Assembly: GCA_003242255.1 (NCBI GenBank)
Contig: QGUT01000054.1
Coordinates: forward strand, 1 to 9,481
Origin: Bacillota bacterium
GTDB taxonomy: Bacteria > Bacillota > Thermosediminibacteria > Thermosediminibacterales > Thermosediminibacteraceae
Direction of reading: 5' to 3'
Length of the DNA: 9,481 bases
Below, piece by piece: positions 6,764 to 9,481 of the stretch. Positions within the stretch are counted from its first letter, which is position 1, and the number at the start of each line of letters is the position of its first letter. The notes beneath the pieces are model-generated. The model was not told where the DNA came from. It did not search any database and was given only the letters and a program-made list of their open reading frames with translations. A program made the translations under genes and the position numbers.

Positions 6764-7796
6764 TCTCGCTTCCTCCTTCCAGTTCCAAGAGTTTTCTGGC
6801 AGCTCCCTCGTCGATAATGAGAGCCGTGGGACGATGGTATTTCAAAAAGGCCCTTATGGCCGGTGCCTTTTTGGCACCGCCGGCCACGGATATAACCCTT
6901 CGGATCTTTTTAAGTTCGTTGACGCTGAGCCCCGCACTGGAGGTGGTGAATACCACATTCCCTTCGCCGTCGAAGTAGTATCCGAAAGCCTCGGCTACAG
7001 CGCCCTTCCTCAAAATCTCCTCTATGGTGCTTTCGTCAAGGCCCCGCCGGCGGGCCATTTCTTCGGCTCCGCCTATCCCGTGAATTACGACGTCGGCCCG
7101 TTTTATGAGAGAGAGCACTTCCTTTATATGCGGTTCGCTGGTTACTGACTCCATCGCCTCTGGGCCCAGGTTGTCCGGAACATAGAGCAGCCTGTACTTC
7201 GCCCCCAGCCGCTCGGCCAGTTCCGCCGCGATGGTGTTGGCCTGAATTTCCACCTTTTCTCCCAGGCCGCCCCTAGCAGCCACTACCACCACATCTTCGT
7301 ATCCTTCAAGGCGCGGCATGCCTTTGGGCACCTGGGCCATGGTGGTACCTCCCGTCACGGCCACGATATCCCCGTTTTTCAAAAAAGACCTCAAATATGA
7401 GGCAGCTTCTTTCCCCATGAGGCTCTTGACGGTCTCATCCTTATCCGAATCGCCGGGAGCGATGATGACGTCCTCGCACCCGAATTTTTCCTTGATTTTA
7501 TCGGCGATGAAGTTCAAGCCTTTTAAAAAGTAGACAAAATTCTCCAGGCGGTTTATGAGTTCTTCTCCTCTTCTGGAAACCTTCATGCCTTTGGAGTCGA
7601 TTTCGATAAGTCCCAGCTCTTCCAGGCGCTTTACTTCCGCCCGCAGAGGCCTTTCGGATAGGGACATTGCCGTCGACAGCATCCTTCTCCCTATCGGCTG
7701 ATTATAATAGATATTTTTTAAAATATCAAATCTTTGCTCGATTTTCTCCACAATTTCCGGCGCAATGTTTTTGAGAAGGTTTGCCATTTCTTCCAT
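6744..7796 (-). CDS. cggR: Central glycolytic genes regulator CggR
   Basis: SorC/DeoR-type transcriptional repressor of the glycolytic operon; in Bacillus it is released from DNA by fructose-1,6-bisphosphate. The 350 residues align nearly without gaps to the roughly 340-residue Bacillus protein as I recall it. The N-terminal winged helix-turn-helix covers about 20-90, with QRFDILKNIYYNQPIGRR (21-38) and MSLSERPLRAEVKRLEELGLI (44-64) containing the likely recognition helix. The sugar-phosphate domain covers about 95-345. Ligand-site residues known from the Bacillus structure appear conserved at the same numbers: Thr151/Thr152 (VTGGTT), Arg175 (ARGGLGE), Gln185 (QANTI), Glu269 (AEAFGYYF) and Lys310 (VAGGAKK). 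ATG 7794-7796 lies 11 bases after AGGGAG. The gene follows gap, from which it is separated by a hairpin, and overlaps pgk by 20 bases. As a gene inside its own target operon it should be autoregulated. Confidence 0.97.
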   Translation of the reverse strand: MEEMANLLKNIAPEIVEKIEQRFDILKNIYYNQPIGRRMLSTAMSLSERPLRAEVKRLEELGLIEIDSKGMKVSRRGEELINRLENFVYFLKGLNFIADKIKEKFGCEDVIIAPGDSDKDETVKSLMGKEAASYLRSFLKNGDIVAVTGGTTMAQVPKGMPRLEGYEDVVVVAARGGLGEKVEIQANTIAAELAERLGAKYRLLYVPDNLGPEAMESVTSEPHIKEVLSLIKRADVVIHGIGGAEEMARRRGLDESTIEEILRKGAVAEAFGYYFDGEGNVVFTTSSAGLSVNELKKIRRVISVAGGAKKAPAIRAFLKYHRPTALIIDEGAARKLLELEGGSENEQKNR

Positions 7797-7817
7797 CCAA
7801 GGCGTATCTCCCTTTTA

Positions 7818-7847
7818 AGCAAAATAGCCCGTGAGGGCTATTTTGCT
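7818..7847 (-). terminator. Perfect 13-bp hairpin between gap and cggR (attenuator or processing signal)
   Basis: AGCAAAATAGCCC and GGGCTATTTTGCT pair perfectly around a four-base loop (GTGA on plus, TCAC on minus). The hairpin directly abuts the gap stop codon and ends 21 bases before the cggR start. A core stem of TAGCCC/GGGCTA followed by TTTTGCTT resembles a leaky intrinsic terminator. With the A/T arms paired it is a stable 3' end protector. No strong T-run follows the full stem, so complete termination is unlikely, and the essential downstream genes need read-through unless another promoter exists. Confidence 0.75.
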
Positions 7848-8861
7848 CTATAGTCCTTTCTCCGCTACATATTTTACCAGATCCATTACGCGGCAGGAAT
7901 ATCCCCATTCGTTGTCGTACCAGGATACCACTTTCACCAGATCGCCGTCCATTACCATGGTGGAAAGTCCGTCCACTATCGAGGAAAGTTCGCAGCCTTT
8001 GAAGTCCATGGAGACCACAGGCTCTTCCGTGTAACCGAGGATGCCCTTCATCGGGCCTTCGGCCGCCTCTTTCAAGGCCTGGTTCACTTCTTCGACGGTC
8101 ACGTTCTTCTCCAGCACGGCAGTCAAGTCCACGACGGAAACCGTTGGGGTCGGAACCCTCATAGCAAAGCCGTTGAGTTTACCCTTCAATTCGGGGATGA
8201 CCAGAGCTACCGCCTTTGCAGCGCCGGTGGTCGTGGGGATTATGTTAAGAGCTGCCGCTCTCGCTCTCCTCAAATCCTTGTGGGGCAGGTCCAGAATTCT
8301 CTGGTCGTTGGTGTAGGAGTGGATGGTATTCATAAGTCCCTTTTTGATGCCGAAATTCTCCAGGAGTACCTTAGCCACGGGGGCCAGGCAGTTGGTGGTG
8401 CAGGACGCGTTGGAGATCACGTGGTGCTCCTTGGGATTGTACTTATCCTCGTTTACGCCCATCACTATGGTGATATCTTCGCCTTTGGCCGGCGCCGAAA
8501 TTATTACCTTTTTGGCTCCGCCGCTTTCTATGTGCTTTATGGCTTTTTCCTTCGAGGTAAACACGCCCGTGGATTCCACCACTATGTCGACACCTAAATC
8601 TCTCCAGGGGATGTTGGCAGGGTCTTTCTCGGCAAATACCTTTATCTCTCTGCCGTTTACCACTATCGAATCTTCTTTGGCAGTGACTTCACCTTCAAAC
8701 CTGCCGAAGACCGAGTCGTATTTCAACAGATGAGCTAAAGTAGCCGGGTCGGTGAGATCGTTGATGGCCACTATCTCTATCTCCGGATGGTTTTTCAGGG
8801 CAGCCTTAAAAGAATTCCTACCTATCCTTCCGAATCCGTTGATTCCTACTTTAATGCCCAT
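7848..8861 (-). CDS. gap: Glyceraldehyde-3-phosphate dehydrogenase, NAD-type
   Basis: Oxidises glyceraldehyde 3-phosphate to 1,3-bisphosphoglycerate; a cytoplasmic homotetramer. The 337-residue length is standard. The Rossmann motif is GINGFGRIGR (6-15), followed by NDLTDP (34-39), whose Asp35 fits NAD binding. The catalytic centre SNASCTTNC (150-158) gives nucleophile Cys154, with His181 as general base (NTIHSYTNDQ). DLPHKDLRRARAAA (191-204) carries the Leu-Pro pair typical of NAD-specific glycolytic GapA rather than NADP-using gluconeogenic GapB. The C-terminal VKVVSWYDNEWGYS (309-322) is intact. ATG 8859-8861 follows AAAGGAGG with 7-base spacing. It is the first gene after the operator and promoter, and a perfect hairpin touches its stop codon. 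In Bacillus subtilis cggR precedes gapA; here the order is reversed. I infer the glycolytic role from cofactor motif and context. Confidence 0.99.
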   Translation of the reverse strand: MGIKVGINGFGRIGRNSFKAALKNHPEIEIVAINDLTDPATLAHLLKYDSVFGRFEGEVTAKEDSIVVNGREIKVFAEKDPANIPWRDLGVDIVVESTGVFTSKEKAIKHIESGGAKKVIISAPAKGEDITIVMGVNEDKYNPKEHHVISNASCTTNCLAPVAKVLLENFGIKKGLMNTIHSYTNDQRILDLPHKDLRRARAAALNIIPTTTGAAKAVALVIPELKGKLNGFAMRVPTPTVSVVDLTAVLEKNVTVEEVNQALKEAAEGPMKGILGYTEEPVVSMDFKGCELSSIVDGLSTMVMDGDLVKVVSWYDNEWGYSCRVMDLVKYVAEKGL

Positions 8862-8909
8862 AGACGATCCTCCTTTTAATTATTTTTTAATATTTTGCGT
8901 CACTTCGAT

Positions 8910-8935
8910 TTAATTTATTTCCACCGGTCACCTCC
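8910..8935 (-). promoter_or_regulatory. Perfect Shine-Dalgarno with a four-codon ORF in the gap leader
   Basis: On the minus strand, GGAGGTGA (8928-8935) is a perfect eight-base match to the 16S anti-Shine-Dalgarno. Six bases after its GGAGG comes GTG GAA ATA AAT TAA (8910-8924), a four-residue reading frame (fMet-Glu-Ile-Asn). This is better ribosome binding context than several real genes here. It could be a leader minicistron, a ribosome standby site, or chance. No function is proposed on the sequence alone. Confidence 0.3.
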
Positions 8936-8938
8936 CGG

Positions 8939-8974
8939 GATGATTTTTGTCCCTATGTTACATTTTTTGTCCCG
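8939..8974 (-). promoter_or_regulatory. Tandem CggR operator
   Basis: On the minus strand the site reads CGGGAC-N6-TGTA-N4-AGGGAC-N6-CATC. The known Bacillus subtilis CggR operator is CGGGAC-N6-TGTC-N4-CGGGAC-N6-TGTC. The spacing is identical and the two half-repeats start 20 bases apart. The first repeat is 9 of 10, the second 7 of 10. It lies downstream of the promoter, at about +21 to +56 from the predicted start, as in Bacillus, where repressor bound there blocks elongating polymerase. Confidence 0.87.
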
Positions 8975-9001
8975 CTTGTGTTAAAAAAATATTCTACTAC
9001 C

Positions 9002-9030
9002 AATATAATATAATTCTAGAAATTTTTCAA
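9002..9030 (-). promoter_or_regulatory. Sigma-A-type promoter of the glycolytic operon
   Basis: On the minus strand, TTGAAA (9025-9030, 5 of 6) and TATATT (9002-9007, 5 of 6) are separated by exactly 17 bases. The predicted start near 8995 gives a leader of about 134 bases before gap, which carries the CggR operator. The -35 box begins 14 bases after the rpoN stop codon. I saw no sigma-54-type GG/GC pair here, so the neighbouring rpoN gene does not imply sigma-54 control. Confidence 0.8.
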
Positions 9031-9044
9031 TGCTTGTTGCAAAA

Positions 9045-9481
9045 TTAATATCTCTTCCTTTTCGCAGAGGAAGGTATGCCGAGTTGTTCCCTGTACTTGG
9101 CCACGGTGCGCCTGGATATCTTGATGCCTCTCTTGTTCAGGTCATCGGCTATCATCTGATCGCTCAGAGGGTTATAGGGGTCTTCTTTGGAAATCATCTC
9201 TTTTAACATCTTCTTGATTGTCTCCGCACATACGGAGGAGCCGCCCTCGTTCTCAAGGCCGTTCTGGAAGAAAAATTTGAGTTCAAAAACTCCTCTGGGC
9301 GTCTGCACGTACTTGCCGTTTATGGCTCGACTTACCGTGGACTCGTGAACTCCCACCGCGTCGGCTATCTGTTTTAAGGTGAGGGGCTTTAAACCCGATA
9401 TGCCTTTTTCCAGGAATTCTCGCTGCACTTCCACTATGGCCTTGATGACCTTATAGAGGGTCATCCGCCTCTGTTCTATAC
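9045..9481 (-). CDS. rpoN: RNA polymerase sigma-54 factor, C-terminal part (cut by right edge)
   Basis: Alternative sigma factor that recognises -24/-12 promoters and needs AAA+ activators. About 145 C-terminal residues are in the window. The frame is open to the right edge (in-frame IEQRR precedes the internal ATG at 9464), so that ATG is not the start. Visible parts are the helix-turn-helix region LTLKQIADAVGVHESTVSRAI and KYVQTPRGVFELKFFF, which interact with the -12 element, and PLSDQMIADDLNKRGI. The RpoN box that reads the -24 element follows at 9087-9116 as SRRTVAKYRE, where the commonest form has Ala first. The protein ends normally a short basic tail later with TAA. No clear terminator separates it from the gap promoter. 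In Bacillus the homologue is called sigL. Confidence 0.97.
   Translation of the reverse strand, partial: IEQRRMTLYKVIKAIVEVQREFLEKGISGLKPLTLKQIADAVGVHESTVSRAINGKYVQTPRGVFELKFFFQNGLENEGGSSVCAETIKKMLKEMISKEDPYNPLSDQMIADDLNKRGIKISRRTVAKYREQLGIPSSAKRKRY

Noticed and set aside
6477..7148. Long plus-strand open frame (223 codons) opposite pgk and cggR
   Set aside because: It is antisense to two well-conserved genes with full motifs, lacks any recognisable domain, and its composition (Ser/Phe/Pro-rich) is that expected from the complement of GC-biased codons.
8862..8938. Riboswitch or structured regulatory RNA in the long gap leader
   Set aside because: The leader is mostly AT-rich with only short palindromes (CCCGGG, ACCGGT) and no conserved aptamer pattern I could recognise.
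9009..9024. Near-palindrome around TTCTAGAA between the operon -35 and -10 boxes
   Set aside because: Short, imperfect and AT-rich, lying in a promoter spacer; not distinguishable from chance.
8862..9044. Possible sigma-54 (-24/-12) promoter for the glycolytic operon, suggested by adjacent rpoN
   Set aside because: No TGGC-N-TTGC-type pair with correct spacing was seen; a good sigma-A-type promoter is present instead.
1..9481. Mobile elements, CRISPR arrays, tRNA or rRNA genes
   Set aside because: No transposase or integrase, spaced repeats, tRNA-like cloverleaf or rRNA-like segment was seen; genes cover nearly the whole window and are all housekeeping or conserved families.

Overview
The window holds a compact, single-orientation stretch of housekeeping genes. 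Every supported gene lies on the minus strand, so transcription runs from the right edge to the left edge. The proteins and signals point to a Firmicute: CggR, a CggR-type operator, strong GGAGG ribosome binding sites, and a UBA-like/DUF4342 protein. Frequent AGG (Arg) and ATA (Ile) codons, lysine/glutamate-rich proteins and a membrane pyrophosphatase fit a thermophilic anaerobic clostridial-type bacterium (Thermoanaerobacterales or Thermosediminibacterales-like). That placement is an inference and I cannot name the species.

Layout in transcription order: (1) the 3' end of rpoN (sigma-54), cut by the right edge; (2) a 183-base intergenic region with a good sigma-A-type promoter, a tandem CggR operator and a long AT-rich leader; (3) the central glycolytic operon gap - cggR - pgk - tpiA - gpmI - eno, which ends in a strong intrinsic terminator; (4) a small DUF4342 gene of unknown function, followed by a stem-loop and a second terminator; (5) a separate unit with its own promoter, secG - hppA, with hppA cut by the left edge.

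The operon encodes every step from glyceraldehyde-3-phosphate to phosphoenolpyruvate, plus triose-phosphate isomerase. Its repressor, CggR, is encoded inside it. The residues that bind fructose-1,6-bisphosphate in the Bacillus protein appear conserved, and the operator matches the Bacillus spacing exactly, so the sugar-phosphate-responsive circuit is probably intact. Gene order differs from Bacillus subtilis: gap comes before cggR, and the two are separated by a perfect 13-bp hairpin that could set a high gap to cggR/pgk expression ratio. cggR and pgk overlap by 20 bases.

I found no wholly novel system, mobile element, CRISPR array or RNA gene. The points most worth a second look are the operator and leader architecture, the gap/cggR hairpin, a four-codon leader ORF with a perfect Shine-Dalgarno sequence, and the uncharacterised DUF4342 gene between eno and secG.
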